From NCBI GenBank assembly GCA_026745465.1, contig JACYXH010000833.1, positions 1-64,000 on the forward strand: a stretch of DNA of 64,000 bases. The letters are read 5' to 3'. The stretch comes from Lota lota. Its lineage: Eukaryota; Chordata; Actinopteri; Gadiformes; Lotidae. Shown piece by piece: positions 49,116 through 60,145 of this stretch (its first letter is position 1; the number at the start of each line of letters is the position of its first letter). Under the pieces are notes generated by a model. It was not told the DNA's origin. It ran no database searches and saw only the letters and a program-made list of their open reading frames with translations. The translations under genes and the position numbers were made by a program.

Positions 49116-49484
49116 CACTTAGAGGGGAAAGAACAGTGATGCAGATTGTGAGTGAGGAGATGGGCAGAGTGTAATGTGTGCGGTGCACTAATGCACAATC
49201 ACAGGCTGATCTGAAGCCAGCAGCCACACACAACCAAACCACATCAAGCAGCTCACTAAACACTAAGCGTGGGGTGACTCACTGCAGGGTTCCTCGGTGA
49301 AGCCCCCCTGTTGGTGGACACGTTGTCCGGACTGCTCGCTCAAAAGCGCTCAGAACACGTTCGTTCTGGGATGATCTGGGCCTGTTGCTTTTGTTTGTCT
49401 GATGTGCTTTGATGCTGATGTGTCTCTGTGTTCTGTGCTGTACCACAAATTGCCTCTTTGGGGACATTAACGCTTTTCTAAGTC
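49116..49484. other. Intergenic, nothing recognised
   Basis: Ordinary-composition DNA ending in four TCTAAG repeats (49,476-49,500). Minus-strand frames of 60-68 codons show no domain. Confidence 0.45.
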
Positions 49485-49866
49485 TAAGTCTAAGTCTAAG
49501 TATGCTTATATAGTTATAGGAACCAACGAAAAATAAAGAATAAAACTGTTGAGAACTCTTCTATTAAACCTTCATTGCCCTTTATAATTAGGCTTATATA
49601 GTTATAGGAACCAACGAATAATAAAGAATAAAGCTGTTGAGAACTCTTCTATTAAACCTTCATTACCCTTTATAATTAGGCTTATATAGTTATAGGAACC
49701 AACGAATAATAAAGAATAAAGCTGTTGAGAACTCTTCTATTAAACCTTCATTACCCTTTATAATTAGGCTTATATAGTTATAGGAACCAACGAATAATAA
49801 AGAATAAAGCTGTTGAGAACTCCTCTATTAAACCTTCATTACCCTTTATAATTAGGCTTATATAGT
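49485..49866 (+). repeat. 88-bp minisatellite, about four copies
   Basis: Copies at 88-bp spacing (AGGCTTATATAGTTATAGGA, AACCAACGAATAATAAAGAA, GTTGAGAACTCTTCTATTAA). The same unit occurs inverted at 62,475-62,785, also in about four copies. Confidence 0.9.
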
Positions 49867-50284
49867 GAGCGTCATCATGAGCGATGTTGGATATGAAACG
49901 CACCACACACCGTGGCCTTATCCTACAAGTGTCCGAGAAGCTTCATGAACCTTCTCGGACCCCAACAATAACCGCTCCCCAGATGGAGCTGACGTTGTGA
50001 CGTCAGCCTCCGAAAGGGCCCATAGACATCCCGGAAAGAACCGGACCGGAGTTCAGAGCAGCGTGGAACGGGTTTCTTTCTGCATTATGTGATTATTCTA
50101 GTAACGTTGACTAAAGACCATAGGTTACTAAGTTTAAGGTCATAGAAGACATACTAAGACGGAACAAGATAAGGGTTTATATTGGTAATGATAAGAATTG
50201 TAGGTAATATAATTATATAGAATAATGAGCACTGTCAATAACCTATTTATAACAGCCTACTTTTATATATAACAAGTATATATT
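49867..50284. promoter_or_regulatory. CpG-containing block with hairpin and CRE
   Basis: Contains a 9-bp inverted repeat TCCGAGAAG...CTTCTCGGA (49,932-49,959) and a perfect CRE palindrome TGACGTCA (49,998-50,005) preceded by TGACGTTG. The CpG content differs from the AT-rich surroundings. It could be promoter-like or part of a transposable element; no adjoining exon found. Confidence 0.35.
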
Positions 50285-50712
50285 TAAAGTAATAATAACT
50301 CAAGTAGAAGTAAAAGTAGTCATCAGATAATGGCTTGAGGAAGAGTAAGAAAGTATCTAGTGAAAAGACTACTCAAGTACTGAGTTACTTCAAACAAAAT
50401 TATTTATTGTTGTAATAAGCAGAGCAAGATGAACGTAAATAGACAAATATTACATTGTATATGCTTGTCCAATAGACATTAACAACACGTAAAATAGCCA
50501 TGTAACCCTTCAAATAAAAAAACACACAATAACACATTAAATCTTTACAAAATAAGGAAATAAGGAAAATATAGCCACAATAAATCTCTCTCTCTCACCT
50601 CCATTTTTTATTCACAAACAGGCTTGAGTAAAAGCAAACAGTATGTTACATTAAAAAATGTAAAAGATTATTGAAGTAAATGAAAGAGAAAATATAACTT
50701 CTTCGTGTAATT
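50285..50712 (+). repeat. Partial copy of the inverted-repeat arm
   Basis: Matches 47,035-47,450 in direct orientation (AGTAGTCATCAGATAATGGC, AAGCAGAGCAAGATGAACGT), ending at a CT run, and lies directly 3' of TRIM B (minus). Confidence 0.8.
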
Positions 50713-51072
50713 ATGTGTGTGTACTATGTGTGTGTGCTATGTGTGTTTGTACTATGTGCGTGTGCTATGTGTGTGTGTACTATGTGTGTGTGTACCATGT
50801 GCGTGTGCTATGTGTGTGTACTATGTGCATGTGCTATGTGTGTGTGTACTATGTGTGTTTGTGTGTGTACTATGTGTGTGTGTGTGTACTATGTGTGTGT
50901 GTGTGTGTACTATGTGTGTGTGTGTACTATGTGTGTGTGTGTGTTTGTGTGTGTACTATGTGTGTGTGTGTGTGTACTATGTGTGTGTGTGTGTGTTTGT
51001 GTGTGTACTATGTGTGTGTGTGTACTATGTGCGTTTGTGTGTGTACTATGTGTGTGTGTGTACTATGTGTGT
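50713..51072. repeat. Compound (GT)n / TACTATGTGTG repeat in TRIM B 3' region
   Basis: GT runs regularly interrupted by ACTATG and CTATGTGCG. The open Cys/Val/Tyr-rich frames in all three phases are artefacts. Confidence 0.95.
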
Positions 51073-51121
51073 GAAAAAAAAGAAACACACACACGGCCCG
51101 CCCGCCGCGTTTCTTTTTTTT
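51073..51121. repeat. Hairpin just after the TRIM B stop
   Basis: AAAAAAAGAAAC and GTTTCTTTTTTT are exact complements flanking a GC-rich loop (CGGCCCGCCCGCCGC). In the B transcript this would form a stem immediately 3' of the stop codon. Confidence 0.7.
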
Positions 51122-51675
51122 CTACAACCGACACAGAGACACTGAGGCACCATCCTCCCAGAACCCAAACCCAGGGAGGAGGTCCTCCTGGGTGAAGGTG
51201 GACTGGAAGGTGTGGATGTGTGTCAGTGTGTCTGAGGACCCTCCTACATCTGGGGACACTCTGTAGAAGGACAGAGTGCCAGCAGGCCGGTCCAGATACA
51301 CTCCTACTCTGTTAGAGCCAGCGGGGGGGAGACGAATGAATGTTCTACTAGCGTTGTACCGGGCAGTGTAACAACCATCATCACAATAAAGACTCCAGGA
51401 CTTGTTGTTCCATCCAAGTCTGCTGTCACCATCCCATCCTCTCCTTGTGATTCCTCTGTATGTCACTCCTATCTCAACACCTCCTTCCCACTCTACCTCC
51501 CAGTAACAGTTGCCAGTCAGACCCTCTCTACACAACACCTGGTACCAGGAGTCAAATCTCTCTGGGTGATCAGGATATGACTGCTCCTCTCTAACCCACA
51601 TCACCTTTCTGTTGTCCTCAGACAGAGAGAGTTGTCTGTGGGCTGTGTTTGGGTCCAGTGTGAGTTCACAGGCAT
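51122..51675 (-). CDS. TRIM B coding exon 2 (PRY-SPRY)
   Basis: 554 nt ending TTG TAG, one codon longer than in TRIM A because of an insertion near the end (GFGFWEDGAS versus GFGLGGGAS). It has the same length as orphan exon C. Confidence 0.92.
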
Positions 51676-52902
51676 CTGACGAGAGAACAAGACATGATTA
51701 GCTGCTGAACCATTCTTCTTCATCATCACCACTAGTACAGTTCAGCTTTTTAACTTTTATATTTAATGTAATATTTTGTGTTTGTTAATATTGTAATATT
51801 AAATGCATATTTGACAGCCCTAAATCAAACTAAACAGACACTTACACTTCTTTAGAACTGATCTCAGGTCAGGCACCTTCTTCATCTCCATGTTCAGTGT
51901 CTTCTTCAGCTGATCCAGGGATCTCCTCAAGGTCCCTATGTATGACGGAGGATGGACCTCCACCGTTGTCCAGTCCCTGGTGGGTGGAGGATTCTTCAGG
52001 GATCTGAAGGTCTGGAGGAAGAGGAGGTGGTCTTCAGTATGTGAGAGCTGCTTCACCTCTGAGCCTCTTTTGGTCAGATCTTTAATTTCCTGCTCCAGCT
52101 CTATGATGAGGCCTTCAGCTTCTCTCTCTGTGGATTTCAGTTTCTCTTTAACCGTTTGGTTGAGATCATCCTGGCACTTTTCAATAGAGCGCTTCAGAGC
52201 AGTGAAGACCTGCACACCATCGGCTATCTCTCTGTCTGCGTCTGCTTTGCAGCGATCTACTGTGCCTTTAATCTCCTGTATCTTTCGTTGTCTCACCTGG
52301 ATCATCTGATGAACTTTCTTCCCCAGCTGGGCTGTCTTCACTTCAAATTCCTCCTTTAGAGGTACAACAGGATGGGACTTGTGGTCTAACACTGTGCAGA
52401 ACAGACACACACACACCTGCTCAGTCTGGCAGAAGAGCTCCAGAAGTCGGCCGTGTTTCTTACACATCCTGTCTTCAAGACGGTCCATAGGGTCGACCAG
52501 CCGATGTCTCTTCAGGCGTGCGACTCTCTGATGTGGCTCCAGGTGGGTTTGGCAGTAAGAGATAAAACACACTAGGCAGGACTTCACAGCCTTCAGCTGG
52601 GTCCCAGTACAGACGTCACAGGGAACTTCTCCTGGTTCAACACAAGGCTGCTCTTTGACTCGTACAGAACTTCTAAACTGATCAACCATCTCTGATACGA
52701 GGATATTGACACGTAGATCAGGTCTAGTGTTGAAAAGCTCATTGCAAACAGGACATTTGTACTGGACTTGGTCATCCCAGAACTTTGTAATACAGGTTCT
52801 GCAGAAGTTGTGTCCACATGGTGTGAAAACTGGGCTGTTGAACACATCCAGACAGATGGAACATGAAAAGATATCCTTAGACCAGGAAGTAGCAGAGGCC
52901 AT
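51122..52902 (-). CDS. TRIM B: RING / B-box / coiled-coil / PRY-SPRY protein, 536 aa
   Basis: Paralogue of TRIM A on the opposite strand. Coding exons 52,902-51,846 (1,057 nt) and 51,675-51,122 (554 nt) join in phase 1 (donor GTAAGTG, acceptor TCTCGTCAG). The RING keeps all eight zinc ligands (C14, C17, C29, H31, C34, C37, C50, C53), both B-boxes are intact, the coiled coil is charged and uninterrupted, and the PRY-SPRY has LDPNTAHRQLSLSED, CYWEVEW and VYLDRPAGTLSFY. The start codon follows acceptor TGTCTAG by two bases, exactly as in TRIM A. The intron is only 170 bp. A cytosolic ubiquitin-ligase role in innate immunity is inferred from the family. Most differences from A in the SPRY domain fall in its variable middle segment. 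Confidence 0.93.
51846..52902 (-). CDS. TRIM B coding exon 1 (RING, B-boxes, coiled coil)
   Basis: 352 codons plus one base, the same length as TRIM A exon 1. Reading past the donor adds eight codons before a stop. Confidence 0.92.
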
Positions 52903-53005
52903 TCCTAGACACAGACGACAAGGTTTATGTATTGAGCAATTCCATTATTATATTTAGAATTCCAAAACGGGAAGAGAGGTTCTAAAGTTGTGTTGTTTTA
53001 CTCAC

Positions 53006-53125
53006 CTATTTGTGGTTGCTGTCTGTCAGACTATTTGTCCCAAAATGCGTTTTATTATTCTCCTTAAAGAGAGAACTGCTTCCACGTCTGGTTTCTGTGA
53101 ACGTTAAGTTTCGTTTCCTGAACAA
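53006..53125 (-). other. Putative 5' untranslated exon / proximal promoter of TRIM B
   Basis: On the minus strand, AAATAGTCTGACAGACAGC leads to CACAAATAG and donor GTGAG at 53,005; AGTCTGACAGA is shared with the TRIM A and E exons. The right boundary is uncertain. Confidence 0.55.
53106..53118 (-). promoter_or_regulatory. IRF/ISRE-like motif upstream of TRIM B
   Basis: Minus strand GGAAACGAAACTT. It contains AANNGAAA, the IRF core, but the two GAAA boxes are one base apart instead of two as in a canonical ISRE. A matching GGAAATGAAAGTT stands at the same place in remnant E. Confidence 0.45.
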
Positions 53126-53143
53126 CACGTCCTCTCCTCCCCT

Positions 53144-53190
53144 CCCCTAACTCCTGGCCCCGCCCCTAAGTCCTGGCTCCGCCCCCACGG
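53144..53190 (-). promoter_or_regulatory. GC-box cluster upstream of TRIM B
   Basis: CCCCGCCCC and CTCCGCCCCC, plus CCCCTCCCC, lie 20-70 bp beyond the IRF-like motif. SP/KLF-type sites suggest a GC-rich promoter. Confidence 0.4.
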
Positions 53191-53339
53191 ACACAGTTCA
53201 CCGTCGTTCATCTTCCCACTCTGACTGTGGGCCGTTCCCGCACCGTGAAGTCTCCTTCAAATGCGTTGATGTGTGTTCTCCTCTTCTCTGTGGAGTCAGA
53301 AGAGAGCCGGTGCAAACCGAGAGACACTGTGGTGATGTA

Positions 53340-53580
53340 GTGGTTATTTGCGACTGTAACTGGGATTCATTGGCGTTGATCGACCCTGGTTTATACTATT
53401 TATCCAGCCCCGAGCCAATGTTAAACACAACAATAAATTAAAGATGTGTTTATTGCCGCTACGCTCGCTGCAGGAACTCGCCCCGGCGTGCACGCGCACT
53501 GTGCACACACGAGCAGCAGAGCTATGAGAGCAGCAGACAGCGGATTCAGTCAGAGTAGGAAGTAGAGGCGCAAGCAGCGC
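53340..53580. repeat. Dispersed repeat R-A, copy 2
   Basis: Direct copy of 24,300-24,590 (GTTATTTGCGACTGTAACTG, TTTATTGCCGCTACGCTCGC), ending in a short GT run. Confidence 0.65.
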
Positions 53581-53594
53581 TGTGTGTGTGTGTA

Positions 53595-54028
53595 ATGCTT
53601 ATCAATTAAAGACACAGTTTACTTTAGAGAAATACAACGTTATAAATTCCGTGATTAAAATGTGTTCTGCCCCATACGGCATAAAGTTATAAAAGTATAA
53701 ACGCAAGAGAAGAAAAGAAAAGGAGGTTAAAGTGTTCCTAAACCAAGTAAATCATGTAAAAGTGATTAAAAGACGATCTAGAGAAAGACTGTGTTAAGAG
53801 CTCCTCGCTGAGAAAGACCTACGTTTAAATAAGGAAGAGACAGGACTATGGCGCACTGGGAAGTCCAGACAGCCAATCACAGCCTCAGATAACTCACAGG
53901 AACCGCCTCCTGTCTGTGCTAGCCAATCGGGGGCTGGCCCGTTTGAGGCTGTCGTCAATTGTCACGTGTTTTGAGCGAAAGCCAAGCCTTCAGACACGCT
54001 CACAGACACAGCCACGCGCAGACACAGC
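53595..54028. repeat. Inverted copy of the 25.76-26.01 kb segment, then unassigned DNA
   Basis: TTCTGCCCCATACGGCATAA and AAAAGGAGGTTAAAGTGTTC are the complement of sequence near 25.92-25.98 kb. From about 53,850 there is mixed DNA with CCAATCA boxes (53,872, 53,922) and no coding feature. Confidence 0.5.
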
Positions 54029-54046
54029 CGCACACACACACACACA

Positions 54047-54137
<91 letters not shown>
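54029..54137. repeat. (CA)n microsatellite
   Basis: More than 100 bp of CA repeat with one ATA interruption. Confidence 0.95.
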
Positions 54138-54139
<2 letters not shown>

Positions 54140-54395
54140 CTGCTGCTAGTGTGTGCACTGTTTGCATGCAAACGGGGGCGAGTTCCTACACTGTGTATCG
54201 GCCTGTGTCACTCCGTCCACTGCCACCACCTAGCGGCCGCCGGCTGCCACTTCTCCACGTGCTTCTGTTTACACACACTGCCAGCAATCACCAATCTATG
54301 CTCCCTATTTCTCCACCGCGCTTCCTAGCAGCCGGCGCCAGTTCGTTGTTACTCTCCACCCGGTAGTATCTTCGTTCCCGCAATCCTGACTCTCG
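54138..54395. repeat. Copy of the GC-rich block at 23.7 kb
   Basis: TCCGTCCACTGCCACCACCT, CTCCCTATTTCTCC and AGCAGCCGGCGCC align with 23,728-23,865, in the same orientation. Confidence 0.55.
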
Positions 54396-54847
54396 CGATT
54401 CTCTCTCTCCCTCCCTCCCTCCCCCTCTCTCTCTCTCCCACCTTCCCTTTCTCTCTCTCACTCTATCCTCCCCTCTCTCCCTCCCTCCCTCTCTCCTACA
54501 GTTAAGCTGACTGTCATCGATGTCTCTGTGTCAACAGCATTAGCTCTGTGTCTTCCAATCTAAATGTTCAGTTAAAGTTCATATCTCTCTCCATCTCTCT
54601 GTCCCCTCTCCTCTTGTTCCTGTTTTTTATACGTTTAATGATTTCAAATTGCAAACGACTACAGAAAGTAGAAATATTGACAATGTGAAGTGTTTGTTTT
54701 GATAACATAATAAAATGTTTGTAAACCTTTTTTGATTTCAATTCAAATTTACAAAAGTAGAATGTGACATATTCAGTGGAAAAGGAGCATTCTCTACAAT
54801 ATGTATTTAGTAGAATAGCTACATTCTCAATCTGTATTATACTGAAT
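54396..54847. repeat. CT/CCCT-rich low-complexity DNA
   Basis: Pyrimidine-rich stretches (CTCCCTCCCTCC, TCTCTCTCTC) to about 54,500, then plain AT-rich sequence with no feature. Confidence 0.7.
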
Positions 54848-54867
54848 AATCTCTCTCTCTCTCTGTC

Positions 54868-54960
<93 letters not shown>
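54848..54960. repeat. (CT)n microsatellite
   Basis: About 110 bp of CT repeat, with three CTGT interruptions at its left end. Confidence 0.95.
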
Positions 54961-54963
<3 letters not shown>

Positions 54964-55700
54964 GGATGTCTTTGGTCAGACAGAAATGGAGAGAGACACA
55001 GAAGACATCAGCAGTCCCACTAGAGATGGTTTCAAGACATTGTGTCAGCCCGGCTCCAGCGCAGCGGCCCAGACGGCCCAGGGGAGCGCTGGTAGACGGA
55101 GCAGACCGCCGCTCTCCCCCAGCTGGCCCCCGGGAGCGCATTAGCGCTGGCCCCGCTCAGCGCCGTGGGAAACACCTGCGACGGAGGAGGAGGAGGAGGA
55201 GGAGGAGGAGGAGGAACGCCAGCAGACACGGGACTCGGGGTGACTTGTTTTAAGGTTTGTCCTGCCAAACGTGTAAACGGGCTGCGTGTGTGTGTCGTGT
55301 GTCGCAGAGCGGAGAACGCAGCCTAACGCCACGAACACCCAACAGCCTGGGAGAGGATGCTCGCGGGTAGAGGACCGTTTCCCTCCTCCCTAGAACCGGA
55401 GCCGCCCTGGGGAACGGACGTTGGAGCGCAGCTACCCGGAACGAGAAGCTGGACCAACCCCTCGGAGGGGCAGTGACGCTACGCTGATGAGTGGCGTCCG
55501 GGCCTGTACTACACCCCCCCACCACACCCCCCCCCCCCCCCCCCCCCTCCCTCGGAGGAGACCGGCGTTACCGGGAACAGCACCGGAGGTCTCTCCGTGG
55601 CTCACGGAGCCAGAACACTTTTTGTTTTCTGTTGGGCCCCTGACGTTTGTTCTTTTCTTTGAAGTAAAGCGCCATCACGGCTTAAATGCACCACTGACTT
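54961..55700 (+). other. CpG-rich block with possible exon, unassigned
   Basis: Follows the CT tract with GCAG (a good acceptor) and then open sequence in two frames for 60-95 codons; one reads DVFGQTEMERDTEDISS onward to GAH-stop at 55,144. CpG density is high to about 55,650, with a GGA run (55,183-55,214) and a poly-C tract (55,520-55,547). I do not recognise any product. It could be a first or last exon of an unseen gene, or transposon-derived. Confidence 0.25.
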
Positions 55701-57459
55701 GTTTTCACTGGGGCCGGGGTCTGCAACCTGCACTCTCTAAAGAGCCGTTTTCGGTCCCTCTCCCACCAAATAAAACCTACTTGACCCCTAAAATGAAGAT
55801 AACACAGCGTATAACGTTTTATATTTGGTTATACTATATATTAAATAACTAATAGTCTATAGTTTGTTGCATTTATGACATTTGCAGTAGTAGGATGTGC
55901 CGTTTATTTTGGTTGACAAAACATTCAAACCTTTGTTTAGTTCTTTAAAGAAAGCGTAATAATGTAAACATACAAACCATTAAAAACTAATCAAATAGTT
56001 GGAAAAAATCGAAAAATCGTCAAACAAATAGCTAAACTAAAGTGATTAAGCTTGAAATGTTTGAATTAAGTCAATATAACAATCAGGTAAGTGTAGAAGA
56101 ATAGTGTGTGTGAGTGTGGGTGTGGGTATTGGTGTGGGTTTGGGTGTGCGTGTGTGTGTGCTTGCTGCTTGTGTGTGCATCGTCACTAGATTCAATTATT
56201 ATGGCCAAGTCATAAAAGTAGGCTCTAAATGACACATGACCCTGGATTATCTGTTAATGGTGGTTTAATGCGATCAAACACGACTTGATAACAACACAGG
56301 TAAGATGCTGTCATTTGTGATTGTAACTAACTAAAGTGTAGTGTTATTGACGTTATTCTTTCACATCTAGTTTGTCGAGGTTAGGTCACAGACTGATAAG
56401 GCTGACACTGTTGGAGTCTGTGGAGTCTTGGTCTAACCCTAGCTTTCATAGGTAATACGTTTTTGTAGAAAGCATGATGTGAAAAAACTAATTGTGATAT
56501 TAATGAGGGTCCCCACACATAAACGCCTGATCCTCAACAAGCCTATTTCCAATAGTTTACCATTGTAGCGCCAGTGAAACAAGAAATACCGTAATAGTTT
56601 AAGCTTTACATTGTGTTTCTAGATTACATATTGACGTTGTAAGGCTCCGCGATGTCCGAAATGTTTAGCTTTTGTGATAGCCACCTTGGGCTAGAGTGGG
56701 GTGACGTCATCACGCTCAACGGAAGTCAAGGAGACCAACTGAAAATATACTAAGCATGTTTAAAACTGTTGAATCTCAACAAGTATAAATGGTATAGGGA
56801 ATCTGTTTAAAGATCAAAGCGTAATGATTTAGTAAAATGTTTAAATGAAGATTAAAGGTAAGAAATTTGCAGAGTTGCGAAGTCTGAAGTAGTTGAAGTC
56901 TCAGAGAATGGGCGTTGACTTCTATTATAAAAGTGATCTTTTAAAATATAAATATTAGTTAAAAAGTATAAAAGAGAAAAGAAATTCCAAGCAAAGATGA
57001 ACATTTTAAAATTGGAATGGAGTCTCTAGGTGAAAACATTTGTAATGAGTAAGGTCCCAAATTTTGTTGAGAATAATAATATAGCCTAATAATAACAATA
57101 ATATGTAGTAGGGCTGTACCATATATGGTTTCAGCATTGTCATTGTGATGTGCGCATGCACAATAGTCACATGGCAGGACCATGTGATCTCTGACTGTTT
57201 CACTGCTAGATGCAAAAGGAAAACTCACAGTTCTCATTTTCCATGACTAATCTAGAAGGAGACCTGTCTTCTAAACAAATGATATGCACTATTGCTTCTA
57301 AGAAAACATAGCAGACTAGTCCACTATAGTACCTATCATATTATATATTTGTTGTCACTCTACGTTGTTGTTTGTACTAGTGGATGGAAAGCAAAATAGG
57401 ATAGAAGTAGGAACTAGACATCATACAATTCCTGAAGCAATTGTACTTGCACTGCCATT
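55701..57459. other. Intergenic with transposon scraps
   Basis: GGGTCTGCAACCTGCACTCT near 55,718 resembles an hAT-type terminal phrase. A short GT run lies near 56,105-56,170 and a CRE-like GTGACGTCATCAC at 56,700. GGGCTGTACCATATATGG at about 57,112 looks like a fish MITE end. No gene. Confidence 0.45.
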
Positions 57460-58150
57460 ACATGCTTATGTGTGTGTGTATATTCATATGTTTGTTTATG
57501 TATATGTAGGTATGTTTACGTACATGTATGTTTACATATGTGTAGGTATGTGTACATATGTAAACATACGCATCTGTATGTTTACATATGTATGAGTGTG
57601 TACACGTATGTAAATGTCCTTATGTATATGTATGTGTACGCATGTGTTTGTATGTGTATGTATGTTTGTGAATGTATCAGTGTGTATGCGTATGTTTACT
57701 ACGTATGTGTACGTATTTGTACATATGTATGAGTATGTACGTATGAATATGTATGTATGAGCATGTACAGTATATGTATGTTTAGCTATGTGCATGTATG
57801 TATACGTATGTTTAGCTATGTGCATGTATGTATACGTATGTATGTGTACTTGTTTATGTGTGTGTACTTATGTATATATGTGTGTACTTATGTATATATG
57901 TATGTGTACTTATTTATGTGTACTTATGTATACTTATGTATGTGTACTTATGTATACATATGTTTGTGTACTTATGTATACGTATGCCTGAGTAGGTATA
58001 CGTATGTTTAGCTATGTGGATGTTTGTATACGTATGTATGTGTACTTATGTTTATATATGTTTGTGTATGTACGCATGTATGTATGTATGAGTATGCATA
58101 TGTATGTATAATACGTATGTGTACATGTACTTATGTATATGTATGTTTAG
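57460..58150. repeat. TATG/TACG-rich degenerate repeat
   Basis: Imperfect TATG, GTAC and TATACGTATG repeats. It grades into the 41-bp array to the right. Confidence 0.85.
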
Positions 58151-58691
58151 GTGTACTTATGTATGTGTATGTATGAAAACATGTCTATGTATATATAGTA
58201 TGTACGTGTATGTATGAGTACATGTCTATGTATATATAGTATGTACGTGTATGTATGAGTACATGTCTATGTATATATAGTATGTGTGTGTATGTATGAG
58301 TACATGTCTATGTATATATAGTATGTGTGTGTATGTATGAGTACATGTCTATGTATATATAGTATGTACGTGTATGTATGAGTACATGTCTATGTATATA
58401 TAGTATGTATGAGTTCATGTCTATGTTTATATAGTATGTACGTGTATGAGTACATGTCTATGTATATATAGTATGTACGTGTTTGTATGAGTACATGTCT
58501 ATGTATATATAGTATGTATGAGTTCATGTCTATGTTTATATAGTATGTACGTGTATGTATGAGTACATGTCTATGTATATATATTATGTACGTGTATGTA
58601 TGAGTACATGTCTATGTATATATAGTATGTATGAGTACATGTCTATGTATATATAGTATGTACGTGTATGTATGAGTACATGTCTATGTAT
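58151..58691 (+). repeat. 41-bp minisatellite, left part
   Basis: Copies of ATGTACGTGTATGTATGAGT plus ACATGTCTATGTATATATAG (41 bp), with a shorter variant lacking the TACGTGTATG segment. One to two copies of the same unit sit in the TRIM A intron near 31,225-31,270. Confidence 0.9.
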
Positions 58692-59218
58692 TGTGGCAAC
58701 CCGGTTCCACTATGCCGTCGTCTCCCCCCTCAGTCAACACAAGCCGGTAGTCAGTTTGAGCCCCAAAAGGCGTATTTATTAACGATAAATAATATTGGTA
58801 TAGGCCGTGCCTATTACCAAAGCAAAAATGATCAACACAGGGCAATAATGTTCTCCGTCCCCTCTCCGCGGCTCTACCGGTATAGTCGTCGGGGGTTCCC
58901 GTGGACCCTCCGCTTCGTTGTGGGAGACTCCTCCCTATGGGTCTTCCGCCGGGGAGGGCTGAACTCTAGGACACTCCTGGTGAAAAATAAAGCACACGGT
59001 TTACCCTCGGGTGAGGCTCTCGTACTTTCCTCTGTCCTCCTTTTCGAGCGACGGCGAGTGTCGCGTATATATCCGCGTTTCCTCCAACGCAGGTGTCGCT
59101 CATTCCGCTGAGTGTCATCAGCAAACATGAGCTCCGGTGTGCGATCCTCCGAGGAGCGGTGGTAAACTCCGTCTACCACCGCTCCCCTGAGCCGCTGCTC
59201 TGGAGCTGGGTTGCCACA
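58692..59218 (-). mobile_element. LTR-like insertion (probable solo LTR) inside the 41-bp array
   Basis: 527 bp bounded by perfect 11-bp inverted termini TGTGGCAACCC and GGGTTGCCACA, beginning TG and ending CA. On the minus strand there is a TATA-like GGATATATACGCG near 59,070 and a polyadenylation hexamer AATAAA near 58,777, an order expected of an LTR. Flanks CTATGTAT and CTATATAT match 7 of 8, so an 8-bp duplication (hAT-like) is also conceivable; a 4-6 bp exact duplication is not seen. No coding domain. Confidence 0.6.
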
Positions 59219-59224
59219 CTATAT

Positions 59225-59285
59225 ATAGTATGTAAGAACCAGTTCTATGGCTCCAACAGTTAATTTCCAGCCTGTATGTGAGCTT
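59225..59285 (+). repeat. Copy of TRIM intron segment
   Basis: AACCAGTTCTATGGCTCCAA and TTAATTTCCAGCCTGTATG match the TRIM A intron at 31,275-31,325. A second copy is at 60,146-60,260. Confidence 0.8.
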
Positions 59286-59327
59286 GAGCTCTCCGTGGAT
59301 CTGGATCCAATGAGAGATGTTTGTTGT

Positions 59328-59700
59328 GGATGTATTCATAACATTGTTCTTGATGTATTCATAACATTGTTGTTGATGTATTCATAACATTGTTCTTGAT
59401 GTATTCATAACATTGTTGTTGATATATTCATAAAATTGTTGTTGATATATTCATAACATTGTTGTTGATGTATTCATAACATTGTTGCTGATATATTCAT
59501 AACATTGTTGTTGATATATTCATAACATTGTTGTTGATATATTCATAACATTGTTGTTGATGTATTCATAACATTGTTGTTGATATATTCATAACATTGT
59601 TGTTGATGTATTCATAACAATGTTATTGATGTATTCATAACATTGTTGTTGATGTATTCATAACATTGTGGTTGATATATTCATAACATTTTTGTTGATC
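59328..59700. repeat. 23-bp minisatellite
   Basis: About 16 copies of GATGTATTCATAACATTGTT plus GTT, with GATATATTC variants interspersed. Confidence 0.9.
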
Positions 59701-60145
59701 TATACTTATGTATATGTTGTGTATGTATGAGTACATGTCTATGTATGTATAGTATGTACTTGTATGTATGAGTACATGTCTATGTATGTATAGTATGTAC
59801 GTGTATGAGTACATGTCTATGTATATATGGTATGTACGTGTATGTATGAGTACATGACTATGTATATATGGTATGGAGGTGTATGTATGAGTACATGTCT
59901 ATGTATATATAGTATGTATGAGTACATGTCTATGTATATATGGTATGTACGTGTATGTATGAGTACATGTCTATGTATATATAGTAAGTACGTGTATGTA
60001 TGAGTACATGTCTATGTATATATAGTATGTATGAGTACATGTCTATGTATATATAGTATGTACGTGTATGTATGAGTACATGTCTATGTATATATAGTAT
60101 GTACGTGTATGTATGAGTACATGTCTATGTATATATAGTATGTAT
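59701..60145 (+). repeat. 41-bp minisatellite, right part
   Basis: Same unit as 58,151-58,691, resuming after the 23-bp array. Confidence 0.9.

Noticed and set aside
50713-51195. Cys/Val/Tyr-rich frames up to 160 codons on the plus strand
   Set aside because: All three phases are open because of the GT repeat; the true gene here is TRIM B on the minus strand.
58874-59179. Minus-strand frame with an FADD stretch reminiscent of a reverse transcriptase motif
   Set aside because: Four residues without any other polymerase motif in a 101-codon frame inside an LTR-like element; coincidental.
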